A stretch of DNA of 64,000 nt from Pseudomonas sp. FP1742 (GCF_030687145.1 NZ_CP117460.1:4216001-4280000); one strand, 5' to 3'. Shown: positions 26,131 through 36,025, numbered from the stretch's first letter. A program made the numbers and translations. The notes: generated from the letters alone by a model not told the origin.

Positions 26131-27437
26131 ACCTTGCGCTGCACTGGCCCCGCACGCTGGCCTCGCGGCTGTCGCTGATTTTCCTGATCGGCCTGATCCT
26201 CGCCCAGGCGCTGTCCTTTGGCGCGCAGTACTACGAGCGTTATGAAAGTGCAAAAAATACGATGTTGGGCAATCTGGAAACCGACGTTTCGACCTCCCTC
26301 GCCATCCTCGACCGCTTGCCCGCCAACGAACGAGCGAGCTGGCTGCAGCGCCTGGAACGCACCAACTATGGTTATCTGCTGAATGAAGGTTCGCCCGGCA
26401 CACCGATGGCGCCCAGCGATGTGCCGATTGCTGTCCCCTCGATTCAGGACGCCATCGGTCATGAGTATCCGCTGACTTTTACCGACATCCCTGGCCCGAA
26501 GAAACACTTCCAGGCCCATCTGAAACTGAAGGACGGCAGCCCCGTCACCATCGACGTGCGACCCGCGATGGTGCCTTTGTCCCCGTGGCTACCGGCGGTA
26601 TTACTGGGACAACTGGCGCTGCTGATCGCCTGCACCTGGCTGGCCGTGAGAATCGCCATCCGCCCGCTCACCCGCCTCGCCCAAGCCGTGGAAACCCTCG
26701 ACCCCAACACCCACGCCGTGCACCTCGATGAAAAAGGCCCGACCGAAGTCGCCTACGCCGCCAGGGCATTCAATGCCATGCAGGCACGCATCGCGGCGTA
26801 TCTCAAGGAGCGCATGCAACTGTTGGCGGCGATTTCCCACGACCTGCAAACCCCGATCACGCGCATGAAACTGCGTGCCGAATTCATGGACGACTCCAGC
26901 GAAAAAGACAAACTGTGGAATGACCTCGGCGAGATGGAACACCTGGTGCGCGAAGGCGTGGCCTACGCCCGCAGCATCCATGGCGCCACCGAGGAAAGTC
27001 GCCGCACCGATCTGGATTCGTTCCTCGACAGCCTGGTGTTCGACTATCAGGACATGGGCAAAGACGTGCAGCTGGGCGGCAAAAGCGCCGCAGTGATCGA
27101 CACCCGGCCCCATGCCTTGCGGCGAGTGCTGGTGAACCTGGTGGACAACGCGCTGAAATTCGCTGGCGCGGCTGAGTTGTGGGTGGAAACGAAGGCCGAC
27201 GGCAGCTTGTCGGTGAAGGTCATGGACCGAGGGCCGGGGATTGCCGAAGAGCAATTGGCCCAGGTGATGCAGCCGTTCTACCGCGTGGAGAATTCGCGTA
27301 ATCGCAGCACCGGCGGGACCGGCTTGGGGTTGGCGATTGCCCAGCAGCTGGCGCTGGCGATTGGCGGGTCACTGACCTTGAGCAATCGCGTAGACGGTGG
27401 GTTGTGTGCGGAGCTCAAGTTGCCAAAGCCCCAATAA
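26127..27437 (+). CDS. sensor histidine kinase
   Basis: A 436-residue membrane kinase: TM1 about 12-32, a periplasmic domain, TM2 about 150-170 (LPAVLLGQLALLIACTWLAV), and a HAMP segment (IRPLTRLAQAVETL). The HisKA box is ISHDLQTPITRMKLRAE with the phospho-His. The HATPase_c domain has NLVDNALKFAG (N box), DRGPGIAEEQL and GGTGLGLAIAQQLA. It is coupled to the response regulator by a 4-bp overlap. The ligand is unknown. Its last codons are duplicated in the downstream repeat array. Confidence 0.9.
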   Translation: MNLALHWPRTLASRLSLIFLIGLILAQALSFGAQYYERYESAKNTMLGNLETDVSTSLAILDRLPANERASWLQRLERTNYGYLLNEGSPGTPMAPSDVPIAVPSIQDAIGHEYPLTFTDIPGPKKHFQAHLKLKDGSPVTIDVRPAMVPLSPWLPAVLLGQLALLIACTWLAVRIAIRPLTRLAQAVETLDPNTHAVHLDEKGPTEVAYAARAFNAMQARIAAYLKERMQLLAAISHDLQTPITRMKLRAEFMDDSSEKDKLWNDLGEMEHLVREGVAYARSIHGATEESRRTDLDSFLDSLVFDYQDMGKDVQLGGKSAAVIDTRPHALRRVLVNLVDNALKFAGAAELWVETKADGSLSVKVMDRGPGIAEEQLAQVMQPFYRVENSRNRSTGGTGLGLAIAQQLALAIGGSLTLSNRVDGGLCAELKLPKPQ

Positions 27438-27897
27438 ACACCACCAATCCCTGTGGGAGCGGGCTTGCTCGCGAAGAGGCCAGCACATTCAATATTGATT
27501 TTGACTGACACACCGCCTTCGCGAGCAAGCCCGCTCCCACCTTGGGGTTGTGGTGGTTGGGGAGAATTGTGTGAGCGGTGAATAGTGCAGAGCCCAAGTT
27601 GCCAAAGCCCCAATAAACACCACCAATCCCTGTGGGAGCGGGCTTGCCCGCGAAGGGGCCAGCACATTCAATATTGATTTTGACTGACACACCGCCTTCG
27701 CGAGCAAGCCCGCTCCCACAGGGATATTCGGTGTTTGGGGAGAATTGTGTGAGCGGTGAATAGTGCAGAGCCCAAGTTGCCAAAGCCCCAATAAACACCA
27801 CCAATCCCTGTGGGAGCGGGCTTGCTCGCGAAGGGGCCAGCACATTCAATATTGATTTTGACTGACACACCGCCTTCGCGAGCAAGCCCGCTCCCAC
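27420..27897. repeat. triplicated 179-bp unit: kinase 3' end plus REP pair
   Basis: Three head-to-tail units (starting about 27421, 27600 and 27778). Each has the last ~20 bp of the kinase gene (TTGCCAAAGCCCCAATAAAC), a REP pair (27452-27540, 27631-27720, 27809-27897), and, between units, a spacer with GTGAGCGGTGAATAGTGCAG. It fills most of the 493-bp gap before the DUF2063 stop. Open frames in it are repeat translations, not genes. Confidence 0.93.
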
Positions 27898-27930
27898 CTT
27901 GGGGTTGTGGTGGTTGGGGGAATGGTGCGG

Positions 27931-28689
27931 TCAGGTCGCTATACCGATTACCCCTTCTCCATGCATCTGCCGCAACAACGCCAACCCGCTGTCCATGAAC
28001 TCCCGTGCCCCGGCCATCCCTGCCTCCACCGCCAGCCCTTCCAGCTGCGCTCGGCCATCGAGCCGGGGTAATTCCCCGATCCGCTGCAACAACCGCCACG
28101 CCAATGGGCTCAGTTCGGAAAACTTCACGCTCCAGTCCTCGGCCCGCCTGACCAACAGCAACGTCGGCTGAGTCGGTGGCACTTGCGGCCGGTAATCCGG
28201 CCCCACCTTTTGCACCGGCCAGCCATAGGCCAACGGCCAGGCCAGTGGCGAAACCTGCAACGGGCGGTCCGGCAGCAGCCAGGCATCGCTGGCCGACAGC
28301 GGCTCGGCGTCGGATTGTTGCAGCGCCATTTCCACCCATTCGTAATGCGCCAGCTCGACCATGAACGGTGGCCACGGCCCATCGTTCAGCGCCAGCGGCA
28401 TCGATGCGAGGAACTCGACAAACTCCCGGGCGATCTCGCCGAATTTTGGCGTGTGAGCGCGGTAGTCCCGCAGGAAGATTCGCACCAGAGAACGCCAGTC
28501 ACTGTCCCCCAGTATTCTCACCAACACCGGAAAGGTGCCACTGAGCAACGACGACAGGTTCGAGAACACCAGGTCGCGATAAACCTGCGCCCGTGCCACG
28601 TCCATCCCGGCGGGTGGAGCACAGTGGTCGGGGTCGCGCAGGTAGCGAGTCAAGGTGTCTTGCTGCTGATACAGCGTCGGTTTATCCAC
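27931..28689 (-). CDS. DUF2063 putative DNA-binding-like partner protein
   Basis: A 252-residue DUF2063 protein (N-terminal region about 5-100: [33 protein letters not shown]), the usual partner of DUF692 enzymes. In characterised pairs such proteins deliver the precursor peptide to the MNIO enzyme. It overlaps the end of the DUF692 gene by 8 bp, so the two are translated together. No catalytic motif is visible. Confidence 0.85.
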   Translation of the reverse strand: MDKPTLYQQQDTLTRYLRDPDHCAPPAGMDVARAQVYRDLVFSNLSSLLSGTFPVLVRILGDSDWRSLVRIFLRDYRAHTPKFGEIAREFVEFLASMPLALNDGPWPPFMVELAHYEWVEMALQQSDAEPLSASDAWLLPDRPLQVSPLAWPLAYGWPVQKVGPDYRPQVPPTQPTLLLVRRAEDWSVKFSELSPLAWRLLQRIGELPRLDGRAQLEGLAVEAGMAGAREFMDSGLALLRQMHGEGVIGIAT

Positions 28690-29518
28690 GGTTCGCCTCC
28701 TCTTGCAGTCGGCGGATGGTCAGCAACTCGCTGACCAGTTCAGAGAACGCCGGGTAATTGAAGTCCCGTTCAAGCAGCGTCGGCTGTACGCCGAACCGCG
28801 CATACGCCTCGGCCAGCAAAGCCCAGACCACCGGTTTGACCGAGGCGCCGTGGGTGTCGATTTTCAGCGTGTCGGATTCGTCGAAATGCCCCGCCACGTG
28901 CATTGCGACTACCCGCCCCGTGTCGATGCCCGCCAGAAACGTCTGCGGATCGAAACCGTGATTGATCGAGTTGACGTAGACATTGTTGACGTCCAGCAGC
29001 AGGTCGCAATCGGCTTCGCGCAGCACTGCGTCGGTGAATGTCAGTTCGTCCATGTCCTGCCGAGGCGCGGCGTAGTACGAGACGTTTTCCACCGCCAGGC
29101 GCCGACCGAGGATGTCCTGTGCCTGACGAATTCTGGCGGCCACGTGGTGCACCGCTTCTTCGGTGAACGGCAACGGCAGCAGATCGTAAAGATGCCCGTC
29201 ATCGCTGCAGTAGCTCAGGTGTTCGCTGTACAGCGGCACCTTATGGTGATCGAGGAAAATCCGTACTTCCTGCAGGAAGCCGACATCCAGCGGCGCTGGC
29301 CCGCCCAGCGACAAGGACAAGCCGTGACAGGACAACGGATAACGCTCGGCCAGGGCACGAAACGCCGCGCCGTGAGCGCCGCCGATGCCGATCCAGTTTT
29401 CCGGCGCGACTTCCAGAAAGTCGAAAGCGCCCGCCGGGGCTGCTTGAAGGTCCTTTATCAAACCACGGCGCAAGCCTAGCCCGACGGTCGCCTGCACAGA
29501 TGTGAGGGGAATTTGCAT
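28682..29518 (-). CDS. DUF692 multinuclear iron oxidative enzyme (MNIO)
   Basis: A 278-residue TIM barrel of the DUF692 family. MNIO enzymes use two or three Fe ions to modify residues (often Cys or Asp) in ribosomal peptides. Conserved pieces are [64 protein letters not shown] and AMHVAGH..DTHG, which together supply the His/Asp/Glu metal ligands. ATG 29518 ([10 protein letters not shown]) fits the family; a 34-codon longer frame exists. No DUF2282-type bufferin precursor or DoxX gene is next to it, so its substrate is not evident here. Confidence 0.87.
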   Translation of the reverse strand: MQIPLTSVQATVGLGLRRGLIKDLQAAPAGAFDFLEVAPENWIGIGGAHGAAFRALAERYPLSCHGLSLSLGGPAPLDVGFLQEVRIFLDHHKVPLYSEHLSYCSDDGHLYDLLPLPFTEEAVHHVAARIRQAQDILGRRLAVENVSYYAAPRQDMDELTFTDAVLREADCDLLLDVNNVYVNSINHGFDPQTFLAGIDTGRVVAMHVAGHFDESDTLKIDTHGASVKPVVWALLAEAYARFGVQPTLLERDFNYPAFSELVSELLTIRRLQEEANRG

Positions 29519-29641
29519 GGTGTCGATCTCATCCTGGGATCCGGTCTCCAGCGCCTGAACACTCAGTGCCGGCCGGCAGGCCCAGTCAAGCGCCTCGGTG
29601 TGTCGGGTCTGTGTGCGCAAACACCCCTCTTCTCAGCGCAC

Positions 29642-29676
29642 TGTATCGGACAGGCAGCCAGATACAGAGGGATACA
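29642..29676. promoter_or_regulatory. GATACA-type composite site 3
   Basis: TGTATC, 13 nt, then GATACAGAGG and GATACA in 10-bp tandem. The geometry is the same as the two sites upstream of the response-regulator gene. It lies between the divergent DUF692 operon and the methyltransferase gene; no gene is supported in this 295-bp gap. Confidence 0.6.
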
Positions 29677-29813
29677 CGAACTAGACTTATCGATTACCCC
29701 CGTAGGGGAGCCAGGACGCGGTTATCGTCCTGTTCATTCCCACGATTACCGCCCACAGGTGCATGCCTCGACAAACAATGCCTGCGGGCTGTGATCCTGC
29801 TGAAGGAGCACAC

Positions 29814-30863
29814 ATGATGGACGAGGCCAGACTCAATGATTTCATGGGCAAACTGGTGAGCGACATGGGTGGCGCGGCGATGCTCGCCAACGTCATCCTC
29901 GGCGAAGAGCTCGGCCTGTACCGGGCCATGGCCGACAGCCAGCCAGTCACCCCCGAAGTACTCGCCGAAAAGACCGGCTGCAATACCCGCCTGCTGCGTG
30001 AATGGCTCAGCGCCCACGCTGCCTCCGGTTACATGGAACACCATGACGGCCAGTTCCGCCTGCCCGAAGAGCAAGCCCTGGCGCTGGCGATCGAAGACTC
30101 ACCGGTGTATGTAGCCGGCGGTATGGCGGTGGTTGCGTCGTTTTTTCATGACAAGGACAAACTGGTCAACGCCATGCGCGGCAACGGCGCCCTGCCCTGG
30201 GGCGATCACCATCCGTGCATGTTCAGCGGCACCGAGCGGTTCTTCCGCCCAGGCTACAAGGCGCATCTGGTCAGCGAATGGCTGCCGGCGCTCGACGGGG
30301 TGGTCGCCAAACTGGAAGCCGGCGCGAAAGTGGCGGACATCGGCTGCGGCCACGGCGCCTCGACCGTGATCATGGCCCAGGCTTTCCCCGAGTCGCGGTT
30401 CGTCGGTTTCGATTACCACGCGCCTTCGATCACCGTCGCCACCCAGCGCGCCGAAGAAGGTGGCGTGTCCGGACGGGCACGGTTCTTCCAGGGCACCGCC
30501 AAGAGCTATCCGGGCGACGACTATGACCTGATCTGCTATTTCGACTGCCTGCACGACATGGGTGACCCGGTGGGCGCCGCACGGCATGCCTATGAATCGC
30601 TCAAACCCGACGGCACGGTGCTGCTGGTGGAGCCCTTCGCCAACGACACGCTAGACGAGAACGCCAACCCGGTGGGACGGCTGTTCTACGCCGCCTCGAC
30701 CTTTATCTGCACACCTAACTCGCTGTCCCAGGAGGTCGGCCTCGGGCTCGGTGCCCAGGCGGGCGAGGCACGGTTGCGCAAGGTCTTCACCGAGGCGGGG
30801 TTCACCCAGTTCCGGCGAGCCACGGAAACGCCGTTCAACCTGATTCTGGAGGCGCGTAAATAA
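29814..30863 (+). CDS. SAM-dependent methyltransferase with N-terminal winged helix
   Basis: A 349-residue protein. Residues about 1-90 form a winged-helix dimerisation-type domain (VLAEKTGCNTRLLREWLSAH). Residues about 165-345 are a class I methyltransferase: motif I VADIGCGHGASTVIMAQAFP, motif II YDLICYFDCLHDMGDP, and LKPDGTVLLVEPF. Layout resembles O-methyltransferase-like proteins such as Rv2258c. AAGGAG precedes ATG 29814 (MM; the second ATG is 3 nt on). The GATACA site 3 lies about 140 bp upstream. The substrate is unknown. Confidence 0.84.
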   Translation: MMDEARLNDFMGKLVSDMGGAAMLANVILGEELGLYRAMADSQPVTPEVLAEKTGCNTRLLREWLSAHAASGYMEHHDGQFRLPEEQALALAIEDSPVYVAGGMAVVASFFHDKDKLVNAMRGNGALPWGDHHPCMFSGTERFFRPGYKAHLVSEWLPALDGVVAKLEAGAKVADIGCGHGASTVIMAQAFPESRFVGFDYHAPSITVATQRAEEGGVSGRARFFQGTAKSYPGDDYDLICYFDCLHDMGDPVGAARHAYESLKPDGTVLLVEPFANDTLDENANPVGRLFYAASTFICTPNSLSQEVGLGLGAQAGEARLRKVFTEAGFTQFRRATETPFNLILEARK

Positions 30864-30875
30864 CGCCCGGCTCAT

Positions 30876-30903
30876 CATCCGGGCAGGTTGGTCTGCCCGG
30901 ATG
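30876..30903. terminator. strong hairpin between convergent genes
   Basis: A perfect 11-bp stem CATCCGGGCAG/CTGCCCGGATG with a 6-nt loop between the methyltransferase and dhcR stops. There is no T tract, so it may be a transcript-end stabiliser rather than an intrinsic terminator. Confidence 0.5.
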
Positions 30904-30928
30904 CAACGGATGAAACCGGACCCTGTGG

Positions 30929-31822
30929 TCAGTTCAGACGCTCACCCAGGTTTTCAGCCTTGAGAACATCGAACAGCGCCTGCGCCGCCGCCGACAGCTC
31001 TTGCCCTGTCGTCAGCACCCCGATCGCCCGTTCCACCACCGGGTCGCGCAGGGTGATGCACCGCGCGCCCAGCTCGCGCATCTGCCCGGCGCACAATGCC
31101 GGCACCGCGCTCACGCCCAAGCCGCTGGCCACCATTCGCCCGACCGTTGCCAACTGATGACTTTCAAACTCCACCGGCAATTTCATGCCCCGCGCCTGTA
31201 GATGTTCTTCAAGCATCACCCGCACCGTGGAGGGTCGCTGCAACGTGATGAACGGCTCTCTGAGCAAGGTCTGCCAATCGATGTCGCCCAGGTCCGCCAA
31301 CGGTGAATCAAGCGGCACCACCGCCACAAACCGGTCGATGTACAACGGAGTGAATTGCAGCGACGAACTCTGGGTCGGCTCAAACGCCACGCCCAGCTCC
31401 ACCTGGCGGTCGCGGACCATTTCCAGCACCTGCTCGTTGATCACGTCGTTCACCGTAACGTTGACCTTGGGATAACGCGCGCGGAAGGTCTTGAGGATCG
31501 GCGGCAACAAGTTGCCGGCAAACGACGGCATCGCCGCCAGCGTCACGCGGCCGCGTTGAAGGGTGAAGCGTTGGCGCAGTTCATCCTCGGCATTGTCCCA
31601 GTCCGCGATCAAACGACGGGCCAGTGGCAGCAGCGATTCGCCTTCCGCGGTCAGCGCGACGTTACGGGTATTGCGGGTGAACAGGCGCCCGCCCAGGCCG
31701 TCCTCCAGCGCCTTGATGGTCAGGCTCAGCGCCGATTGGGACAGGTGCAGCCGCTCACAAGCCACGGCAAAGCTCAAACTCTGGGCCACGGCCAGGAAGG
31801 CGCGGATCTGTTTAACGGTCAT
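30929..31822 (-). CDS. dhcR: LysR-type regulator, DhcR-like
   Basis: A 297-residue LysR regulator. The HTH is at about residues 3-62 (FAVACERLHLSQSALSLTIKALEDGLG), followed by a periplasmic-binding-like effector domain (RVTLAAMPSFAGNLLPPILK). ATG 31822 (MTVKQIRAFL) is the family start; the in-frame start nine codons upstream lacks support. It is divergent from the CoA-transferase operon. The order regulator-CoA transferase A-B-thiolase matches the P. aeruginosa dhcR-dhcAB-atoB locus for carnitine-derived dehydrocarnitine, so activation by a 3-oxoacid is plausible. The name rests on that synteny. Confidence 0.78.
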   Translation of the reverse strand: MTVKQIRAFLAVAQSLSFAVACERLHLSQSALSLTIKALEDGLGGRLFTRNTRNVALTAEGESLLPLARRLIADWDNAEDELRQRFTLQRGRVTLAAMPSFAGNLLPPILKTFRARYPKVNVTVNDVINEQVLEMVRDRQVELGVAFEPTQSSSLQFTPLYIDRFVAVVPLDSPLADLGDIDWQTLLREPFITLQRPSTVRVMLEEHLQARGMKLPVEFESHQLATVGRMVASGLGVSAVPALCAGQMRELGARCITLRDPVVERAIGVLTTGQELSAAAQALFDVLKAENLGERLN

Positions 31823-31871
31823 GGCCACTGTCTCCAACGTAGCGCGCACTCATTGGTGAGTTTTATCTATC

Positions 31872-31895
31872 AATCAACCTTAAAAATCAACTTAA
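31872..31895. promoter_or_regulatory. direct repeat in dhcR-dhcA promoter
   Basis: AATCAACCTTAA and AATCAACTTAA repeat with 13-bp spacing in the AT-rich divergent promoter region. A possible regulator site; the regulator is not shown. Confidence 0.35.
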
Positions 31896-31970
31896 CAAAT
31901 AAATCCTGTGGCGAGACACTCCCTCCCCATCCGGCTAGCCAGCCGCCCACAAAGAATAAAAGAGGTGCAT

Positions 31971-32669
31971 ATGGCAGGGTTCGACAAGCGCGTGTATTCC
32001 TATGAAGAAGCGATGGCCGGTCTGGAAGACGGCATGACCGTGATCTCCGGCGGCTTCGGCCTGTGCGGGATTCCGGAAAACCTCATTGCCGAGATCCAGC
32101 ACCGGGGCACGCGTGACCTCACCGTGGTCTCCAACAACTGCGGCGTCGATGGTTTCGGTCTCGGCGTGCTGCTGGTAGACCGGCAGATCCGTAAAGTGGT
32201 GGCCTCCTACGTCGGCGAAAACGCCCTGTTCGAGAAGCAACTGCTGAGCGGCGAAATCGAAGTCGTCCTGACCCCTCAAGGCACCCTCGCCGAGAAAATG
32301 CGCGCAGGCGGCGCCGGCATCCCGGCGTTCTTTACCGCCACCGGCGTCGGCACTCCAGTCGCCGAAGGCAAGGAAGTGCGCGAATTCAAGGGCCGCCAGT
32401 ACCTGATGGAAGAATCCATCACCGGTGACTTCGCCATCGTCAAAGGCTGGAAAGCCGACCACTTCGGTAACGTGGTCTATCGCCACACCGCCCAGAACTT
32501 CAACCCGCTGGCCGCCACTGCCGGCAAGATCACCGTGGTCGAAGTCGAAGAAATCGTCGAACCCGGCGAACTGGACCCGTCGCAGATCCACACCCCTGGC
32601 ATCTACGTCGACCGGGTCATTTGCGGCACGTTCGAAAAGCGCATCGAACAGCGCACCGTGCGTAAGTGA
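31971..32669 (+). CDS. dhcA: 3-oxoacid CoA-transferase subunit A
   Basis: A 232-residue CoA-transferase family I alpha subunit. The family motif is seen in [19 protein letters not shown], and the CoA-binding part in [22 protein letters not shown]. It transfers CoA from succinyl-CoA or similar to a 3-oxoacid (acetoacetate or dehydrocarnitine). ATG 31971 follows AGAGGTG; upstream extension runs into the promoter. It leads an operon with dhcB (36 bp gap) and atoB. scoA or atoD would be alternative names. Confidence 0.87.
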   Translation: MAGFDKRVYSYEEAMAGLEDGMTVISGGFGLCGIPENLIAEIQHRGTRDLTVVSNNCGVDGFGLGVLLVDRQIRKVVASYVGENALFEKQLLSGEIEVVLTPQGTLAEKMRAGGAGIPAFFTATGVGTPVAEGKEVREFKGRQYLMEESITGDFAIVKGWKADHFGNVVYRHTAQNFNPLAATAGKITVVEVEEIVEPGELDPSQIHTPGIYVDRVICGTFEKRIEQRTVRK

Positions 32670-32705
32670 TCCCCTGCCCCCGGACCGAATGAAGGAATAA
32701 CAACA

Positions 32706-33371
32706 ATGGCACTTTCCCGCGAACAAATGGCTCAGCGCGTCGCCCGCGAAATGCAGGACGGCTACTACGTGAACCTGGGCATCGGCATTCCGACCCTGGT
32801 CGCCAACTACATCCCCGAAGGCATGGAAGTCATGCTGCAATCGGAAAACGGCCTGCTCGGCATGGGCGCCTTTCCGACCGACGCCGAAGTCGACGCCGAC
32901 ATGATCAACGCCGGCAAGCAAACCGTGACCGCGCGTATTGGCGCATCGATTTTCTCCTCCGCCGAATCGTTCGCGATGATCCGCGGTGGCCATATCGACC
33001 TGACCGTGCTCGGCGCATTTGAAGTGGACGTCGAAGGTAATATCGCCTCCTGGATGATCCCCGGTAAACTGGTCAAGGGCATGGGCGGCGCGATGGACCT
33101 GGTGGCCGGTGCGGACAACATCATCGTCACCATGACCCACGCCTCCAAGGACGGCGAGTCGAAACTGCTGCCCCGCTGCAGCCTGCCGCTGACCGGCGCC
33201 GGTTGCATCAAACGCGTACTGACCGACCTGGCCTATCTGGAGATCCGGGATGGCGCGTTCATTCTCAAGGAACGCGCGCCGGGTGTGAGCGTCGAGGAAA
33301 TCGTAGCCAAAACCGCCGGCAAACTGATCGTGCCTGACCACGTCCCGGAAATGCAGTTCACTGCCCAGTGA
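32706..33371 (+). CDS. dhcB: 3-oxoacid CoA-transferase subunit B
   Basis: A 221-residue beta subunit. The catalytic glutamate lies in the signature SENGLLGMG (about residue 45), which forms the glutamyl-CoA thioester. Other family pieces are [33 protein letters not shown] and the [17 protein letters not shown] stretch. It partners DhcA. AAGGAATAACAAC precedes ATG. The thiolase gene starts 11 bp after the stop. Confidence 0.9.
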   Translation: MALSREQMAQRVAREMQDGYYVNLGIGIPTLVANYIPEGMEVMLQSENGLLGMGAFPTDAEVDADMINAGKQTVTARIGASIFSSAESFAMIRGGHIDLTVLGAFEVDVEGNIASWMIPGKLVKGMGGAMDLVAGADNIIVTMTHASKDGESKLLPRCSLPLTGAGCIKRVLTDLAYLEIRDGAFILKERAPGVSVEEIVAKTAGKLIVPDHVPEMQFTAQ

Positions 33372-33382
33372 GGAATCCGTCC

Positions 33383-34561
33383 ATGCAAGACGTTGTAATT
33401 GTTGCTGCCACTCGCACTGCCATCGGCAGTTTCCAGGGGGCGTTGGCCAATGTGTCCGCGGTTGATCTCGGTGCTGCGGTGATCCGCCAGTTGCTGGCGC
33501 AAACCGATCTGGACCCGGCGCAGGTCGATGAAGTGATCATGGGCCAGGTATTGACCGCTGGCGCCGGGCAAAACCCTGCGCGCCAGGCTGCGATCAAGGC
33601 TGGCCTGCCCCACGCCGTACCGGCCATGACCCTGAACAAGGTCTGCGGCTCGGGCCTCAAAGCCCTGCACCTGGCGGCGCAGGCGATTCGCTGCGGCGAT
33701 GCCGAGGTGATCATCGCCGGTGGTCAGGAAAACATGAGCCTGGCCAATTACGTGCTGCCGGGCGCCCGTACCGGACTGCGCATGGGCCACAGCCAGATCG
33801 TCGACACGATGATCAGCGACGGTTTGTGGGATGCGTTCAACGATTACCACATGGGCATCACCGCCGAGAACCTGGTGGACAAATACGGCATCAGCCGTGA
33901 AGCCCAGGACGCCTTCGCGGCCGCCTCGCAACAGAAAGCCGTGGCCGCCATCGAAGCCGGGCGTTTCGTCGATGAAATCACCCCGATCCTGATCCCCCAG
34001 CGCAAGGGCGATCCACTGGCCTTCGCCACCGATGAACAGCCGCGGGCCGGCACTACCGCCGAGTCCCTGGGCAAACTGAAAGCGGCCTTCAAGAAGGACG
34101 GTTCGGTGACCGCCGGTAATGCTTCTTCGCTGAACGACGGCGCGGCCGCGGTGATCCTGATGAGCGCCGCAAAAGCCAAGGCCCTCGGCCTGCCGGTACT
34201 GGCAAAAATCGCCGCCTATGCCAACGCGGGCGTCGACCCGGCAATCATGGGCATCGGCCCGGTGTCGGCCACTCGTCGTTGCCTGGACAAGGCCGGTTGG
34301 TCCATCGATCAACTGGAGCTGATCGAGGCCAACGAAGCCTTCGCCGCGCAATCCCTGGCGGTGGCCAAGGACCTGGAATGGGACCTGAGCAAGGTCAACG
34401 TCAACGGTGGCGCGATTGCCCTGGGCCATCCGATTGGAGCCTCGGGTTGCCGGGTGCTGGTGACCTTGCTGCACGAGATGATCAAGCGTGACGCCAAGAA
34501 AGGTCTGGCCACCCTGTGCATCGGCGGTGGTCAGGGCGTGGCGTTGGCCATCGAGCGCTAG
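33383..34561 (+). CDS. atoB: acetyl-CoA acetyltransferase (thiolase)
   Basis: A 392-residue thiolase II. The acyl-accepting cysteine is in [11 protein letters not shown] (about residue 89), with [23 protein letters not shown] (catalytic His) and CIGGGQG near the C-terminus (second catalytic Cys). It splits acetoacetyl-CoA produced by DhcAB into two acetyl-CoA. ATG 33383 follows AGGAATCC; an in-frame GTG at 33368 overlaps the dhcB stop and is less likely. Last gene of the operon. Confidence 0.92.
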   Translation: MQDVVIVAATRTAIGSFQGALANVSAVDLGAAVIRQLLAQTDLDPAQVDEVIMGQVLTAGAGQNPARQAAIKAGLPHAVPAMTLNKVCGSGLKALHLAAQAIRCGDAEVIIAGGQENMSLANYVLPGARTGLRMGHSQIVDTMISDGLWDAFNDYHMGITAENLVDKYGISREAQDAFAAASQQKAVAAIEAGRFVDEITPILIPQRKGDPLAFATDEQPRAGTTAESLGKLKAAFKKDGSVTAGNASSLNDGAAAVILMSAAKAKALGLPVLAKIAAYANAGVDPAIMGIGPVSATRRCLDKAGWSIDQLELIEANEAFAAQSLAVAKDLEWDLSKVNVNGGAIALGHPIGASGCRVLVTLLHEMIKRDAKKGLATLCIGGGQGVALAIER

Positions 34562-34583
34562 CCCGAGACCGCGTTATCGTTCA

Positions 34584-34675
34584 TCGCGGGCAAGCCCGCT
34601 CCCACACTGGATCTCCTGTGAGCACAGAATATGTGAACACCACCGATCAAATGTGGGAGCGGGCTTGCTCGCGAA
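34584..34675. repeat. REP pair in inverted order
   Basis: An inverse REP (34584-34606) is followed by a forward REP (34652-34675), the tail-to-tail arrangement opposite to most copies here. It lies between the convergent atoB and mntH genes. Confidence 0.85.
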
Positions 34676-34705
34676 GAAGCCCGACCAGGCAACACCCCTC
34701 CCGAG

Positions 34706-36025
34706 TCAGGCCACGAACTGCAGGATCAACCAACTATTCGCCCCGCTGATCACCCCAAACAACCCCCACGCCAACACCCGCGTTGGCAGCCGATTCACAA
34801 ACGGCCCCATGAGCGTCTGATCGTTGGTTATGCGAATCAACGGATACAACGCGAACGGCAATTGCAAGCTCAACACCACTTGGCTCAACACCAGCAGCTT
34901 GCCGATCGCCCCATCGCCCATCAGCCACACGCCGATGAACGCCGGGATCAGCGCCAGCCCGCGAGTGATCAAGCGCCGTTGCCAGCAGGGCAAGCGCAGG
35001 TTCAGGTAGCCCTCCATGATCACCTGGCCCGCGATGGTGCCGGTGAAGGTCGAGCTTTGCCCCGACGCCAGCAATGCCACGCCAAACAGCCCGCTGGCCA
35101 ACGCCCCGCCCACCAATGGATCGAGCAAGTGATAGGCATCCTGGATGTCGACCACGTCACTGTGTCCAGTATTGTGGAATGCCGCGGCAGCCAGAATCAG
35201 GATCGCCGCGTTGACCAGCAGTGCCAGGGCCAGAGAGCCGATGGTGTCGATGCGCGCCAGTTTGACCGCGTCCTGCTTGCTGGCCAGGTCCTTGCCGATC
35301 ATCCGGGTCTGCACGATCGAGGTATGCAGGAACAAGTTATGCGGCATCACCGTGGCCCCGAGAATACCGATGGCCAGGTACAACGGCGCCGCATCGCCAA
35401 TCGTCGAAAGTGACGGTGTGAAACCCCGGGCGACATCCGGCCAATACGGTTTGATCAGCCACAGCTCGACGAAGAAACACGCGCCGATAGTGCCCACCAG
35501 CACCAGCATGATCGCCTCCAACCGGCGGAAGCCGCGGTTTTGCAAGGCCAATACCAGCAACGTGTCGAACGCGGTGAGCGCGATGCCGAACGTCAGCGAA
35601 CAACCCAGCAGCAAGTGGAACGCCAGCGCACAGCCGAGCACTTCGGCGAGGTCGGTGGCGATGATCGAAATTTCCGCCAGCAGCCACTGGGTCCGTGCGG
35701 TCCGCGTGCTGTAGCGCTCACGGCACAACTGCGCAAGATCGCGCCCGGTGGCGATACCCAGGCGCGAGCACAAACACTGCACCACCATCCCCGCCAGACT
35801 CGCCAGCAACACCACGAACAACAGGCTGTAGCCAAACCGCGAACCGGCCTCGATGGCAGTGGCCCAGTTACCCGGGTCCATGTAGCCGATGGACACCAGC
35901 AAACCGGGGCCGGCAAAACGCAGAACGCGTTTAAAGAAGGGTGCACGAGGGTCAACGGCAACCGTGCCGGCCACTTCCGGTGGGCAAAACGGCGCGGTGC
36001 CGACTTTGGGCAAACTGAATTTCAC
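34706..36025 (-). CDS. mntH: Nramp-type divalent metal transporter
   Basis: A 439-residue proton-coupled Mn(II)/Fe(II) importer with 11 predicted helices. The metal-binding DPGNW is in the first helix (SIGYMDPGNWATAIEAG), and MPHN is in the sixth (GATVMPHNLFLHTS). The transport signature GQSSTFTGTIAGQVIMEG is intact. I prefer GTG 36025 (KFSLPKVGTAPF); an in-frame TTG five codons upstream is possible. It is divergent from the membrane-protein gene. No MntR or Fur site is assigned. Confidence 0.9.
   Translation of the reverse strand: MKFSLPKVGTAPFCPPEVAGTVAVDPRAPFFKRVLRFAGPGLLVSIGYMDPGNWATAIEAGSRFGYSLLFVVLLASLAGMVVQCLCSRLGIATGRDLAQLCRERYSTRTARTQWLLAEISIIATDLAEVLGCALAFHLLLGCSLTFGIALTAFDTLLVLALQNRGFRRLEAIMLVLVGTIGACFFVELWLIKPYWPDVARGFTPSLSTIGDAAPLYLAIGILGATVMPHNLFLHTSIVQTRMIGKDLASKQDAVKLARIDTIGSLALALLVNAAILILAAAAFHNTGHSDVVDIQDAYHLLDPLVGGALASGLFGVALLASGQSSTFTGTIAGQVIMEGYLNLRLPCWQRRLITRGLALIPAFIGVWLMGDGAIGKLLVLSQVVLSLQLPFALYPLIRITNDQTLMGPFVNRLPTRVLAWGLFGVISGANSWLILQFVA

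Noticed and set aside
27415..27897. Open frames reading VGAGLLAKAV-like peptides across the REP arrays
   Set aside because: They are translations of REP sequence, and the same peptide appears wherever a REP occurs in the right frame.
31935..33341. Minus-strand open frame of 468 codons opposite dhcA-dhcB
   Set aside because: Spans two clear CoA-transferase genes and their gap on the other strand; no domain seen.
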